From: Bradyrhizobium icense
Lineage (GTDB): Bacteria; Pseudomonadota; Alphaproteobacteria; Rhizobiales; Xanthobacteraceae
Length of the DNA: 64,000 bases
Assembly: GCF_001693385.1 (NCBI RefSeq)
Contig: NZ_CP016428.1
Coordinates: 3,472,001 to 3,536,000, forward strand
Reading direction: 5' to 3'
A program made the translations under genes and the position numbers. The notes under the pieces are model-generated. The model searched no databases, was not told the DNA's origin, and was given only the letters and a program-made list of their open reading frames with translations. Shown piece after piece: positions 52,607 to 61,530 of this stretch; positions within the stretch are counted from its first letter, which is position 1, and each line of letters opens with the position of its first letter.

Positions 52607-53659
52607 ATGACGCGCATACTGGTCACAGGCGGCAATGGATTCATCGGAAAGCACCTCGTCTCGGCGCTGATTGCGCGAGGTCGGCAGGTGAGGGTGCTCG
52701 ATCTTCAGCCATCCCCTCGCGCCTTGCAGCAGGTTCAGTATGTCAGGGGATCGGTACTTGATCGCGACCTGGTTGACCGCGCGATGGACGGGGTCGACGA
52801 GGTCTACCACCTGGCCGGCCTGCCGGGGATGTGGCTGCCGCGGAAGGCCGATTTTCACACCGTCAATTTCGGCGGCACCGAGATCGTGATTGAGACGGCG
52901 CGCAAGCGCGGCATAAAGCGCTTCCTGCACTGCTCGACGGAATCCATTCTGTTCCGTGCCTCGCCATCGACGGTTCCTGTCGCTGACGATGCGCTCCTGC
53001 CGGACGACATGCCGGGTCCATATACGCGCTCGAAAATGCTCGCCGACCGGTTCGCTATGCAGGCGGCCGCGTCCGGATACCCGGTGGTTGTCGGCTGTCC
53101 TACCATGCCCGTTGGGCCTTATGACCACAACGTTACCCCGCCGACGGCGATGCTCCGGTATTTTCTCAGCCGACGTCTTCAATTGCACCTTGATTTTGTC
53201 GTGAACCTCGTCGACGTGCGCGACGCCGCCGAAGGGCTGATCCTTGCCATGGAGCGCGGACACGCTGGACATCGCTACGTTCTCGGTGGCGAAAGCATGC
53301 CGCTAAGACGGGTTCTCGAACTCATGGCTGATGTCAGCGGCCGTCGCATCCGGTGCATTCAAGTGAACGGCAAGATCGCCGAAATGGTCACTGCAACGCT
53401 GGAGTTCATCGCCGATCATGTGACGCGCCGGCCTCCGTCCGGTACGGCCGAAGGCGTTCGTATCGCATTGCGGGCGGGGGCGTTGTCGATCGAAAAAGCC
53501 CAACGAGAGTTGGGCTATGCGCCGGGTTCCGTCGAACCCGTATTGCGTGAAACCATTGCGCATCTGCTTGATGTCGGCCACAACCAGCCTGAATGGGACT
53601 CGACGCCGAGCACTCGTTTCACGTCGAGCGCCTGTTCGGCGGTTGATCCAATCGCTTAA
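52607..53659 (+). CDS. NAD-dependent epimerase/dehydratase (3-beta-HSD/HpnA-like)
   Basis: A 350-aa extended SDR enzyme. The Rossmann motif is VTGGNGFIGKHL and the catalytic Tyr/Lys are in GPYTRSKMLAD. The segments VYHLAGLPGMWLP, NFGGTEIVIETARKRGIKRF and LVDVRDAAEGLILAMERG resemble the HpnA and sterol-dehydrogenase branches. It may oxidise or epimerise a lipid or sugar-lipid. Its stop is one base before the ATG of the ICMT-like gene. Confidence 0.85.
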   Translation: MTRILVTGGNGFIGKHLVSALIARGRQVRVLDLQPSPRALQQVQYVRGSVLDRDLVDRAMDGVDEVYHLAGLPGMWLPRKADFHTVNFGGTEIVIETARKRGIKRFLHCSTESILFRASPSTVPVADDALLPDDMPGPYTRSKMLADRFAMQAAASGYPVVVGCPTMPVGPYDHNVTPPTAMLRYFLSRRLQLHLDFVVNLVDVRDAAEGLILAMERGHAGHRYVLGGESMPLRRVLELMADVSGRRIRCIQVNGKIAEMVTATLEFIADHVTRRPPSGTAEGVRIALRAGALSIEKAQRELGYAPGSVEPVLRETIAHLLDVGHNQPEWDSTPSTRFTSSACSAVDPIA

Positions 53660-53660
53660 G

Positions 53661-54299
53661 ATGGTCCGCGATATGCCGAACGATCCTGGTCAATGGCTTG
53701 CCTTCGCCTTGAGTGGCTGGACCACTGCCTGGCCCACGCAGTTGCTCGCCATCATCTGGATTTTGTGGGTTATTAGCTGGGTTTTGGCGTCGTTCTGGTC
53801 CGGTCAAACGAAGAAACACGTGATGACCTGGGACTCGCTCAAATACCGTCTCCCGATTCTCGCAGGGGCCATTCTTTTCCTGCCATTGACTGGCAAGGTC
53901 CTGGGGGAACAGCCGCTCTGGCAGTTTGGCAGCCTTGGCGTCTACGTGCTGGCGTGCCTTGTCCTTGCGGGGATCTCATTCACATGGTGGGGGAGAATTC
54001 ATCTCGGACGGTTCTGGTCGAACGCGATCACGCACAAGGAAGGCCATCAGGTCATTGACACCGGCCCCTACGGGATGGTGCGCCACCCGATCTATACCGG
54101 GCTTATCGCCGGGATGCTGGTGACGGGTATAGCGGTCGGAACGGTGACCGCGATGCTGGGGGCGGCGCTGATCTCACTCGGGATGGGGTTGAAGGCCCGC
54201 ATGGAGGAGGGCTTCCTCACGGCGGAACTCGGTGCGGATGCCTACGGATCGTATTGCCGTCGCGTCCCGATGCTGATTCCGTTCCTGCCGCGCACCTGA
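53661..54299 (+). CDS. Isoprenylcysteine methyltransferase-like (ICMT/PEMT) membrane enzyme
   Basis: 212 aa from ATG 53661. Five or so helices, with the SAM-binding signature [20 protein letters not shown] and a late [20 protein letters not shown], both standard in the ICMT/PEMT family. Bacterial members methylate lipids or other small hydrophobic acceptors. It starts one base after the epimerase stop, so it is coupled. It converges with a lipase-like gene, 13 bases between stops. Confidence 0.88.
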   Translation: MVRDMPNDPGQWLAFALSGWTTAWPTQLLAIIWILWVISWVLASFWSGQTKKHVMTWDSLKYRLPILAGAILFLPLTGKVLGEQPLWQFGSLGVYVLACLVLAGISFTWWGRIHLGRFWSNAITHKEGHQVIDTGPYGMVRHPIYTGLIAGMLVTGIAVGTVTAMLGAALISLGMGLKARMEEGFLTAELGADAYGSYCRRVPMLIPFLPRT

Positions 54300-54312
54300 C
54301 GTTGCTCTGCAC

Positions 54313-55251
54313 CTACCGTCTCCGTCGCGACGCCGCCGATGTTGCGACAGGCGGAGCAAGACGGCGCGGAACCAGGACGCGTTGGCCAACTGACAGCGGT
54401 GCACTGTCGGAATACTGATTGGCCTGGGTAAGTGACCACAGCGGTACATGGTTCAGTGCCGCAAGCCTCTGCAAGGTATCGCCCGAACGGGCGAGTTGCT
54501 GCGTGCCGCTGTCCCACAGCTCCAGCGGGGCATCGGAAGGAACGACGTAGCGCAGCGGCACCGCCTCTCCCTTGGCCGGCAAAGCCGTCGTCGCAAGTTG
54601 GGCAATTGCCGTCACCAGTTGCTCGTGGATGGAATCCATCTTGTCGATGTTGATGTGGGTGACTTCCCCGTGCTGCTTCAAATCGAAGCTCGCGTAGTGA
54701 CCCTGGTAACCCTGCTCCGCCACCACATCGCCGCCGCCCAATATGCTGTCGGACAGGAAAATGTTGATGTAACGCTCGACGTTCAGCGGCACCTTCGGGC
54801 TTGCCTGAGCCGGATCAATGGTGACCACCAGGCTTACCTGTATGTTTTCGGACTTCAGTATCCCGGCGAACGTCAAGGCGCACAGTCCGCCCATCGAATG
54901 ACCGATCAGGACGATCGGAGCAGGATCGTCCCGGAAATCGCGGATCGCCTGATCCGCAATCAGCCGGCAAATCGTGAATTCGTAGACGTCAGCCCGGATA
55001 CCGGCTTCCTGGAGACGGTTGGTCAGGCGGTCCATCCCGCGCGAAAAGATCGGGCCGAGCGCGCCGCGGAACAAATAGACGCGCGCCTGCGGCTGGGTCG
55101 CGGCTGGCGGCGTGTCGGGAGCGACGGCTGCGACAGCATTGGTGGTGCGTGCGACCGGACCGGCGACCGCCGGATTGCAAACGGCCGACAAGATGCAGAC
55201 GGAAAGGGCTGCGCGGATCACCACGGCTGCAACCAGCGTCGGACTTCTCAT
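54313..55251 (-). CDS. Exported lipase-like protein with C-terminal LysM
   Basis: 312 aa from ATG 55251 with a signal peptide (ALSVCILSAVCNPAVA). The alpha/beta core has the triad S119 (LIGHSMGG), D146 (VTIDPAQ) and H200 (VTHINIDK). Residues 256-297 (ARSGDTLQRLAALNHVPLW and on to GQRVLVPRRL) form a LysM module, which binds GlcNAc polymers and would tether it to peptidoglycan. The catalytic region is a paralogue of its neighbour at 55425-56174. Substrate unknown. Confidence 0.78.
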   Translation of the reverse strand: MRSPTLVAAVVIRAALSVCILSAVCNPAVAGPVARTTNAVAAVAPDTPPAATQPQARVYLFRGALGPIFSRGMDRLTNRLQEAGIRADVYEFTICRLIADQAIRDFRDDPAPIVLIGHSMGGLCALTFAGILKSENIQVSLVVTIDPAQASPKVPLNVERYINIFLSDSILGGGDVVAEQGYQGHYASFDLKQHGEVTHINIDKMDSIHEQLVTAIAQLATTALPAKGEAVPLRYVVPSDAPLELWDSGTQQLARSGDTLQRLAALNHVPLWSLTQANQYSDSAPLSVGQRVLVPRRLAPPVATSAASRRRR

Positions 55252-55424
55252 GTATATTCCGCTCGCGATTTAGGCGTAAAGGCGCACCGGACCATGAATG
55301 CCGGCGGGCCACGCCACCCGGCGCCCTGCGGGTGATCTATCGTCGAGGAATTGGCAGAATTTGCGGCGCTCGTCGCTTGGCGCAGCCACCTGAACCGAGC
55401 GAACCGAGCTACTGAACCGGACTA

Positions 55425-56174
55425 CTAACGTACCGCCGCGGCGCTTGCCGTGCCTGATCTCGTCGCGTTTGCCGCTTCGGGCTGCCGCGGTCTCTGCGCC
55501 CCCGGAGCTGGTACAGATCGGCCGAAGACGACAGCGTCGATCTCGCTTATCACCTTCCGCTGCATGATCTGGTTCTTTTCGATGGACATGTGCCCGACGC
55601 CGGGCACGTTCTGCACGTTCACATTCTCGAGCTTGCCTTGGAATCGGCCGGTTTTCGCAACCGGCGTGCCGGCGCCGTTGGCGATATAGAAGTTTATATA
55701 GCGTCCCACGCGTCCCGAGAGGCTGGTGCGAAACACCGAATCCAGGCCGATCGCGAGCTTCACGGGAACGCCAAGCTGACTCAGCTTGGCGACCATATCG
55801 GGCAGCGCGGTCGCGCCCGAGGAATGCCCGACCAGAATGATGGTCTTGATCCTGCCACTATTGTATCCGGCGGCGGCTTCGTCGGCCAGCGACGACCAGG
55901 AGGCAAAGTTCGCGACAGTGACCGGGATGCCCTGCGCCCGCAGTTGTGCCGCAATGTCATCGAGCCCCAGAGAGAAAATATTGAGCACGCCGCGGAGCAG
56001 ATAGACATGGGCAGTCGAAGCTGCCGACGCGGAACTCCTCGCCTGTGCGGGGCTTGCGCCGATCGCCAGGAGCAGCAAGACCGCGATCGCCATCGCATGC
56101 AGTCGACGCCACGATGCTTGGCCGAGAATGGAGGACCAGCGGTCAAATCCGGTGTCGCCGCGATATGGCTTCAT
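55425..56174 (-). CDS. Exported lipase-like protein, paralogue without LysM
   Basis: 249 aa from ATG 56174. A longer N-terminal basic region precedes the signal helix (MAIAVLLLLAIGASPAQA). The catalytic triad matches the neighbour: S118 (LVGHSSGA), D145 (IGLDSVF) and H195 (GVGHMSIEK). Shared segments include VYLLRGVLNIFSLGLDDI against VYLFRGALGPIFSRGMDR. It ends with a short Pro/Ala tail instead of LysM. The pair arose by duplication and now differ in anchoring. Confidence 0.75.
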   Translation of the reverse strand: MKPYRGDTGFDRWSSILGQASWRRLHAMAIAVLLLLAIGASPAQARSSASAASTAHVYLLRGVLNIFSLGLDDIAAQLRAQGIPVTVANFASWSSLADEAAAGYNSGRIKTIILVGHSSGATALPDMVAKLSQLGVPVKLAIGLDSVFRTSLSGRVGRYINFYIANGAGTPVAKTGRFQGKLENVNVQNVPGVGHMSIEKNQIMQRKVISEIDAVVFGRSVPAPGAQRPRQPEAANATRSGTASAAAVR

Positions 56175-56585
56175 TGCGCTCCTCGAAGGGCTGCGAAGTG
56201 CTTCGCCGGGCGACCGTAGCGTCCGCGCGCGGAACTGCAATAAATGTGGTGCGAGCGGCCGCAATTTACCGACACGACGTGTCTCCGCCGCAACACCGAG
56301 TTCCAGACCTTCAATGATTTTCGCGACGTGCCGAAGGCAGAAAGCTGTCGGCGCGTGCGAGGCCGGCCAAGGCTGCGAACTTCTGGTCGTTCGCGGTCAA
56401 AGGGCCGCTCTTTCATTCAATGGCGACCGGCAGGCGTCTTGTCGAGTGGTGTGCACGCGATGGTGCGGTCGCGGTACCGAAGCGCAACAGACGACCACAA
56501 TCAGATGTCAAAAGCAGAATTGAAATGAGGGAACTCACCAGACTCAGGTTAGATTCCCGTAGCTGGAATTTGGCAGGGGGCACCA
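56175..56585. other. Intergenic region before DUF6894
   Basis: 411 bases with several short open frames but none with family likeness or ribosome site. GC falls toward the right end. I see no firm element. Confidence 0.5.
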
Positions 56586-56810
56586 ATGCCATACTTCAAT
56601 TTTGATCTCGTCATCGGCGCGGAGTTCAAAAACCAGGGCGGCATGTATCTCGAAAACACGGAAAACGCGATCGACAAAGCTGAAAGCCTCGCGAGCGAGC
56701 TTTGCATCGTTCGTCCCGAGCTGTGTTCCTCGGGATGTGCCGTGCGTGTCACCGACGGAGACAGTAACGAGCTCTACCGTACTCCGGTCGAACTTATCGG
56801 CCGCGGGTGA
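56586..56810 (+). CDS. DUF6894 small protein
   Basis: 74 aa from ATG 56586 with AGGGGG upstream. It opens MPYFNFDLVIGAEFKNQGG, then DKAESLASELCIVRP and ends VELIGRG. The layout (M-P-x-[YF]-x-F-D and a later acid-rich helix) matches the DUF6894 family common in rhizobia. Three Cys are present. Function unknown. Confidence 0.7.
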   Translation: MPYFNFDLVIGAEFKNQGGMYLENTENAIDKAESLASELCIVRPELCSSGCAVRVTDGDSNELYRTPVELIGRG

Positions 56811-56874
56811 AATCGTCCCGTCGCGTACGGTGAGCGTCGTAAGCCCACGAGATCGAGTCGGTCTGAAATGTAGC

Positions 56875-57150
56875 TTACTGCAAGGGCAGTAGCTGAGTTG
56901 GTGGCGATTTCTTGCCGAGGGGGCAGTTCGTTCGGTCCTTGAGGGAATGAATCTGAGCTGCAGATTCGTTGGAATGGTTCGGATCAGATGCCGATGACTC
57001 GGCCGCACTCATACGCTCGGCCACGTCGGCATTCGATGACGATTCCACGTAACTAACAACGACGAACGTAAGGGCGAACAGGGTGAAAAGCCCGACCACC
57101 ACTATGGTGCCCATTCCCTGCCAATCGATTTGGCTATTGAATAATGGCAT
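56875..57150 (-). CDS. Small single-helix membrane protein
   Basis: 91 aa from ATG 57150 with GGGAG upstream. It opens MPLFNSQIDWQGMGTIVVVG and continues LFTLFALTFVVVSYVE, a single membrane helix, followed by a Ser/Asn/Asp-rich tail (SAAESSASDPNHSNES). Likely an inner-membrane peptide. Not recognised. Confidence 0.55.
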   Translation of the reverse strand: MPLFNSQIDWQGMGTIVVVGLFTLFALTFVVVSYVESSSNADVAERMSAAESSASDPNHSNESAAQIHSLKDRTNCPLGKKSPPTQLLPLQ

Positions 57151-57282
57151 GGCTCGTCTCCCGAAGCCGGGTTTGCGACGGCCTTAAATCAACTCGCGAT
57201 TCTCAACTGTGAACTGCCTCACGTCTCACGCTCACTTGATGCCGAGACGGAATGCCGGACGTCCAGGTCGATCGCTTCCCTG

Positions 57283-58392
57283 CTATTTCGTCGCTACCCG
57301 TCGGGTTGGCGTCACAGTGCTGGTGGGCGCCATCGGCGAGATCGAAAACGTCAACCACGTATTCCAACCAGCCGGGCGATTCTCTGCGGCAAATTCGCCA
57401 TAGCCCTTCAGATTCAGATAGCCCTGCATATCGCCCACGGGAAACAGAAAGCCGATCTGAGGACCGACGCTGAATACCCGGGACCGGAAGCCTCCCAGGA
57501 TGGGATGCGCGCCGAAATCGTCCGTGATCTGCTGATACGCATAACCCACCAGGCCAACGAAAAGCTGCTTGGACAGAAACTGAGAGGCCCCCCAATCCAG
57601 GTGGAAGTCTATGCCGTTCTGGTACTGCGTATCCTGATTCTTGAAATTGTAGGTGAAGCCCGCGACAGCCGAAAACTCATGACCGGCTTGCGGATTGAAG
57701 TAGGTGTAGCCGCCGCCGGCGTCGATAGCGGCGTGACCGATGCCGAGATTGGCGAGGCGCCTCGAATCGTAAGCTCCTGTCGGAATATCTCCCGTCACGT
57801 AGGTCATGAAATTGTGCACGCCGGCGTTCCATTTGAGCGTTGCCTGCGGGTAGAGGTCGCCAACCGAGGTGATCGAATCGCCAAAACTGCCCATGCGCGT
57901 TATCGCCAGCGGGCCGATTGCCGCCGTCAGCGTTCCGTCAAGATTCGCACTCGAGCGCCCGAACAGGCCGGTTACGCCAATGGCGAGTTGTCCGCCGAGC
58001 ACCGGCGTTGCAAACGTGTAGGTGGGATTGAGCAGCACGAGATCGGCGTGCGCATTCAGATGAAGGTTCAGGTCGACGTTCACCGTGGCGGGGATTCTGC
58101 CGACGTGGATTTCCCTGGCAGCCGCTGCATTGCCGAACGCACTTACGCTGGTGTGATAATAGACTTCTGCCATCGACCAGCCGGGAACCTGAGGGGTCGC
58201 TGCGAGGCTGCCGAAGCGGCCGGGCAGCCAATATGAAACTCCGCCTTCATCGGCGTAGACTGTTGCAGACGAGATTGACGTCATCGCCATCGCAATGGCG
58301 ATGACTGAACTTCTGAACGGGAGACGGATTCCGGGTTTTGATATACTTCGTCTATTGGGCCTTCCCTCTGTCCGACGACCAACAAGGCACAT
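57283..58392 (-). CDS. Outer-membrane transporter-like protein (SphA/phenol meta-pathway type)
   Basis: 369 aa from ATG 58392, where AGGGAGGGG lies 4 bases before; an earlier start lacks it. A 33-residue basic leader precedes the signal helix (VIAIAMAMTSISSATVYA). The mature part is a beta-barrel: EGGVSYWLPGRFGSLAATPQ, TYFNPQAGHEFSAVAGFTYN and SVGPQIGFLFPVGDMQGYLN fit the family named for the meta-pathway of phenol degradation (COG4313) and SphA-type channels. It probably lets hydrophobic compounds in. Confidence 0.8.
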   Translation of the reverse strand: MCLVGRRTEGRPNRRSISKPGIRLPFRSSVIAIAMAMTSISSATVYADEGGVSYWLPGRFGSLAATPQVPGWSMAEVYYHTSVSAFGNAAAAREIHVGRIPATVNVDLNLHLNAHADLVLLNPTYTFATPVLGGQLAIGVTGLFGRSSANLDGTLTAAIGPLAITRMGSFGDSITSVGDLYPQATLKWNAGVHNFMTYVTGDIPTGAYDSRRLANLGIGHAAIDAGGGYTYFNPQAGHEFSAVAGFTYNFKNQDTQYQNGIDFHLDWGASQFLSKQLFVGLVGYAYQQITDDFGAHPILGGFRSRVFSVGPQIGFLFPVGDMQGYLNLKGYGEFAAENRPAGWNTWLTFSISPMAPTSTVTPTRRVATK

Positions 58393-58536
58393 CACACCCC
58401 TCCCTATGTTTTGAGCCTGTCGCGCAACGATTCGTGGTGCCCGCCTGATCGTGCTGTTCGCGGCGGCACAGCGCAAGCGCCAACGCGCCTAGGCTCATGC
58501 CGGCCCCCGCCCAAGGCCGGCATGAGACTCAAGCTC

Positions 58537-59964
58537 TCAAACGACCTTCTTGGCGGCGGGAACCGTCCATGTGCCGTTGATGATCGACGGATCCGTTTCC
58601 TGCGGCCAATACATGCGCAGCATCAGGATGAAATCTCCCGCAGGCGCGGGAAGCCAGTTTGATTCCTTGTCTTTGCCCGGGGAGTCCTTCTGAATGTAGA
58701 GGTCGGTTGAGCCGTCTGGATTTTCTTTCAGGTCTTGCCGCGCGCTGATCGAGTACCGGTTGAGCGGATTGTTCACGAAGAAGTAGCCGCTGTCGTACAT
58801 GGTGAGCGACCAAAATCCCTCCACGGGAGGCAGGTGGCCTTTTGGAAACCGCATGACATACTTGTGTGCACCATTGTACTTGTGGCCCTCTGCATCTTTT
58901 TGCGAGGTCGGGTAGACCGCATCCTGCGGACGGTTGGCGCCGAGGCCGATGGCGGTTACGAGGGCCCGCATCAGATAGTCGGTACCGTAGATGCCGGTTT
59001 TTGTCGTGAAGGCAAAGCCGTTCTCGTCCTTGATCGCCTTGTTGATCTTGAACTGGAGCATGATCCTGTCGAACGACAGTTCCGGCACGCGCTTCAGGAA
59101 GTCCGCCTTAAGCTTGCTTTCATCAAAATCCTGCCCGGGAACGATGCCTAAGCGGGCGAATTTGGCAAGCTGGGACGCGTCTGCAGCGTATGGCGGATTG
59201 GTCTTCATGAGCTCACACAGCAGCTTGAAATACGACACCGCGTCCATGCGGTTCACCTGCTCGCGAACAGCCGTCTTCATGTCGATCGAGGGATCGACTT
59301 TACCCGCAGGCGGGGTGTACGGCTTGCCGTAGGAGCTGAGCGGAACGAGCTTGCACTCGTCCTGCAGCTTGTGCACGGCTGCATAATCTTCCGGCGTGCC
59401 GGTGCAGTAAATGCGACCGAGCAGCCAGACGATGTTGGTGGCCGATTTATACTCCTTTACGCCATCCGGCAGTTTGCCTTTCCAACCGGGTCCGGTGATT
59501 GCGTAGGTCTGTGCGCCGGTGCCGGTGGTGCGCTTGCCTGGGACCTGGAACACCGTCGTCCAGCCATCCAGCATTGGCATCAAGAAGTAGCGCCCCTTCA
59601 TGTCCGGGATGCTGAGGACCCACGGTTCTTTCCCGACATCGAAAAAGGAAGTCGTGTAGAGAGTGTCCGCGTTCGGCGCCGTGACATCCCTGAACGAGGC
59701 GTCGGGATATTGGCGCAGCTTGATGATGTGGCCCATCGGGCCTCGCGTGCCAACGGGTTCGGCGACGTTGGTGATGATCCGGCGGGTCATCTCCATCGTC
59801 ACCAACGGATAGCCAAATATGTAGGCGTCGCTCGCGAGCCAGAAATCCTCCAGGCCCTGACCCACTCCAAAAAAAGAATCCTGGGCAAGTGCAGATCGTG
59901 TTGCCGCGGCTCCTGCCAGCAGCCCCATTCCACCAAATGCAAGGGATCGACGGGTTATTTCCAT
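58537..59964 (-). CDS. Tat-exported DUF1254/DUF1214 protein
   Basis: 475 aa from ATG 59964, with GGAG 7 bases before; a Met four codons earlier is weaker. The N-terminus ITRRSLAFGGMGLLAGAAA is a twin-arginine signal. The DUF1254 half covers ASDAYIFGYPLVTMEMTRR and NADTLYTTSFFDVGKEPW; the DUF1214 half ends with GFWSLTMYDSGYFFVNNP and WLPAPAGDFILMLRMYWPQE. The pair occurs in many proteobacteria; some relatives sit with degradation genes. No enzymatic role is agreed. Confidence 0.88.
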   Translation of the reverse strand: MEITRRSLAFGGMGLLAGAAATRSALAQDSFFGVGQGLEDFWLASDAYIFGYPLVTMEMTRRIITNVAEPVGTRGPMGHIIKLRQYPDASFRDVTAPNADTLYTTSFFDVGKEPWVLSIPDMKGRYFLMPMLDGWTTVFQVPGKRTTGTGAQTYAITGPGWKGKLPDGVKEYKSATNIVWLLGRIYCTGTPEDYAAVHKLQDECKLVPLSSYGKPYTPPAGKVDPSIDMKTAVREQVNRMDAVSYFKLLCELMKTNPPYAADASQLAKFARLGIVPGQDFDESKLKADFLKRVPELSFDRIMLQFKINKAIKDENGFAFTTKTGIYGTDYLMRALVTAIGLGANRPQDAVYPTSQKDAEGHKYNGAHKYVMRFPKGHLPPVEGFWSLTMYDSGYFFVNNPLNRYSISARQDLKENPDGSTDLYIQKDSPGKDKESNWLPAPAGDFILMLRMYWPQETDPSIINGTWTVPAAKKVV

Positions 59965-60074
59965 TGTTGTCTCCATTGTGCCCTTATTGAAACGAATTCA
60001 AACGATTGTCGGGGAGGGCTGATGCTGACCAGAGGGAAAACCACTTCCACTGACCTGGCGCTGATCTGCGCTGC

Positions 60075-60743
60075 TCAATAGCAAGGTGGATAAGGATAGT
60101 ATCCACATCGAGGTGCGTATGGGGAGGCGGTCGCGGCGCCAGCAACGGCGGCCGCGCCCGCGAAGGCAGCGCCGCGGTAGTAAGCGCCTCGCCAAGCCGT
60201 CCGGCGGGCGACGCCGGCAAAGGACATCGGCGTAAACGGTCGACCAATGATGTCGATAAAGATCGATGCCGGTCCATCAGCTCCCGCAAGGTCTCCTTCG
60301 AGCACATCGACGTCGAAAGTCAGCTTGTCGCCTTCAAGCTTCGGCGATTTGAGCACAACAACTGCGTCGGCCACCGATGATCCGTCCTTCTTGAACCCGG
60401 AAACTGTTGCGTTTGGAGGATCCTTCGCAAAATTGTCGCTGCCGTTGCCCCAATCCTCAACAATTCGCGCTGTGAGATCGTGACCGGCCGCGCGAACGGG
60501 CCGATCGGCAAATACGATCGCATTCGGCGAAACGCCGGTCAGCACAAGCCTGCCGTCTTTCAAGCTTGCGCCGCGCGAATTGAGGACGAAGAGGGAAGGG
60601 ACGACTTCCGGCTTTGCCTGGCCTATGGATTTCTCAAGCGGCATGTGCGGCTTATGCTCGGATGCGGATTGAGCAAAAAGGTCTTGGGGGAAGGCTACCA
60701 ATCCGGAGGCGCAAACTGCGATCAGAACAGCACGAAGTATCAT
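60075..60743 (-). CDS. Exported protein of unknown function
   Basis: 222 aa from ATG 60743, where AGGAGA is 6 bases before. Signal peptide (LRAVLIAVCASGLVAFPQDLFA). The mature domain contains LFVLNSRGASLKDGRLVLTG, FADRPVRAAGHDLTARIVED and FDVDVLEGDLAGADGPASIF, a beta-rich fold, then a Gly/Ala/Tyr-rich tail ending RCGYYPYPPCY. Similar tails occur in small exported rhizobial proteins. It may be cotranscribed with the DUF1254 gene. Function unknown. Confidence 0.7.
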   Translation of the reverse strand: MILRAVLIAVCASGLVAFPQDLFAQSASEHKPHMPLEKSIGQAKPEVVPSLFVLNSRGASLKDGRLVLTGVSPNAIVFADRPVRAAGHDLTARIVEDWGNGSDNFAKDPPNATVSGFKKDGSSVADAVVVLKSPKLEGDKLTFDVDVLEGDLAGADGPASIFIDIIGRPFTPMSFAGVARRTAWRGAYYRGAAFAGAAAVAGAATASPYAPRCGYYPYPPCY

Positions 60744-60950
60744 GGAGATTCTCCTCGGAAAGCGGATAGTTTTCTTATTCGGCGGACCCGCTGGCTTTCC
60801 CAAACGGGCCCGCGCATGGTGTGCGCTTCGTCGACAAACAGTGGCTCCTTGGGAGCCTCGGAAATTAATTTCAGCAAGCAGCTTCGCTAAACATTTTGCG
60901 CCATTCAGATCGCGCGTCTTGCCATTTCGCGCCAATCGTTCGGAAATAGT

Positions 60951-61316
60951 TCAACGATGTGATGGCGCCTGCCGATGCTTACGAGAAAGTTGCTGCCGTC
61001 TGTAAACAACGGGTTGAACTTTCATCAAACGCACGAAAGTGCGGCTGAAGCTGCTGGCGTTGGTATAACCGAGGAATTTAGCGATATCCGACAGGCGCTC
61101 GCTTGAATTCACGAGCAAACGGCAAGCCATGTCCAGTCGGACCTGCGCGAGCATTTCGCTGTGACTTGTACCCATTCGACCGAGATGACGCTGCAAGGTG
61201 CGCACGCTGATCTTAAGTGCGCGAGCCGTACTATCGAGGGTTGCGTCACCGTGTCGCAGCGACGCGACAATCGCCGCTCGGACCGCTTGGAGTGAAGGCA
61301 AACGGACAACTCTCAT
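60951..61316 (-). pseudogene. HTH-only AraC remnant
   Basis: 121 aa that are only the DNA-binding part of an AraC regulator: DSTARALKISVRTLQRHLGR for the first HTH and LSDIAKFLGYTNASSFSRTF then VRLMKVQPVVYRRQQ for the second. The ligand half is missing; the frame before the ATG is open for only a few codons before a TAG. It is probably a truncated paralogue of the intact AraC gene next door, which faces the opposite way. A functional short regulator cannot be excluded. Confidence 0.55.
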
Positions 61317-61530
61317 CGGTTGGTGAGGCGTGAAGCCTGTGCTCCCTCCAGAAAAGCAGTCGATTCTGTGAGGCTAGAGGCGTTTCGGGGGCTAGTCTGG
61401 CCATCCGCTGCCAAAATTTTCGAAGGAAATTGGTCGGGTGTCTTACACCCATGCGCACGACAAAGACGAGGAAAGATAATCGGCGGCCTGCTATCTTGCG
61501 ATCGCGACAAAGTTCTGGGGTAAAATAATA

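Noticed and set aside
59985..59999. TTGAAACGAATTCAA as a FixK/FNR box
   Set aside because: The half sites are separated by seven bases rather than six, so it does not fit the consensus.
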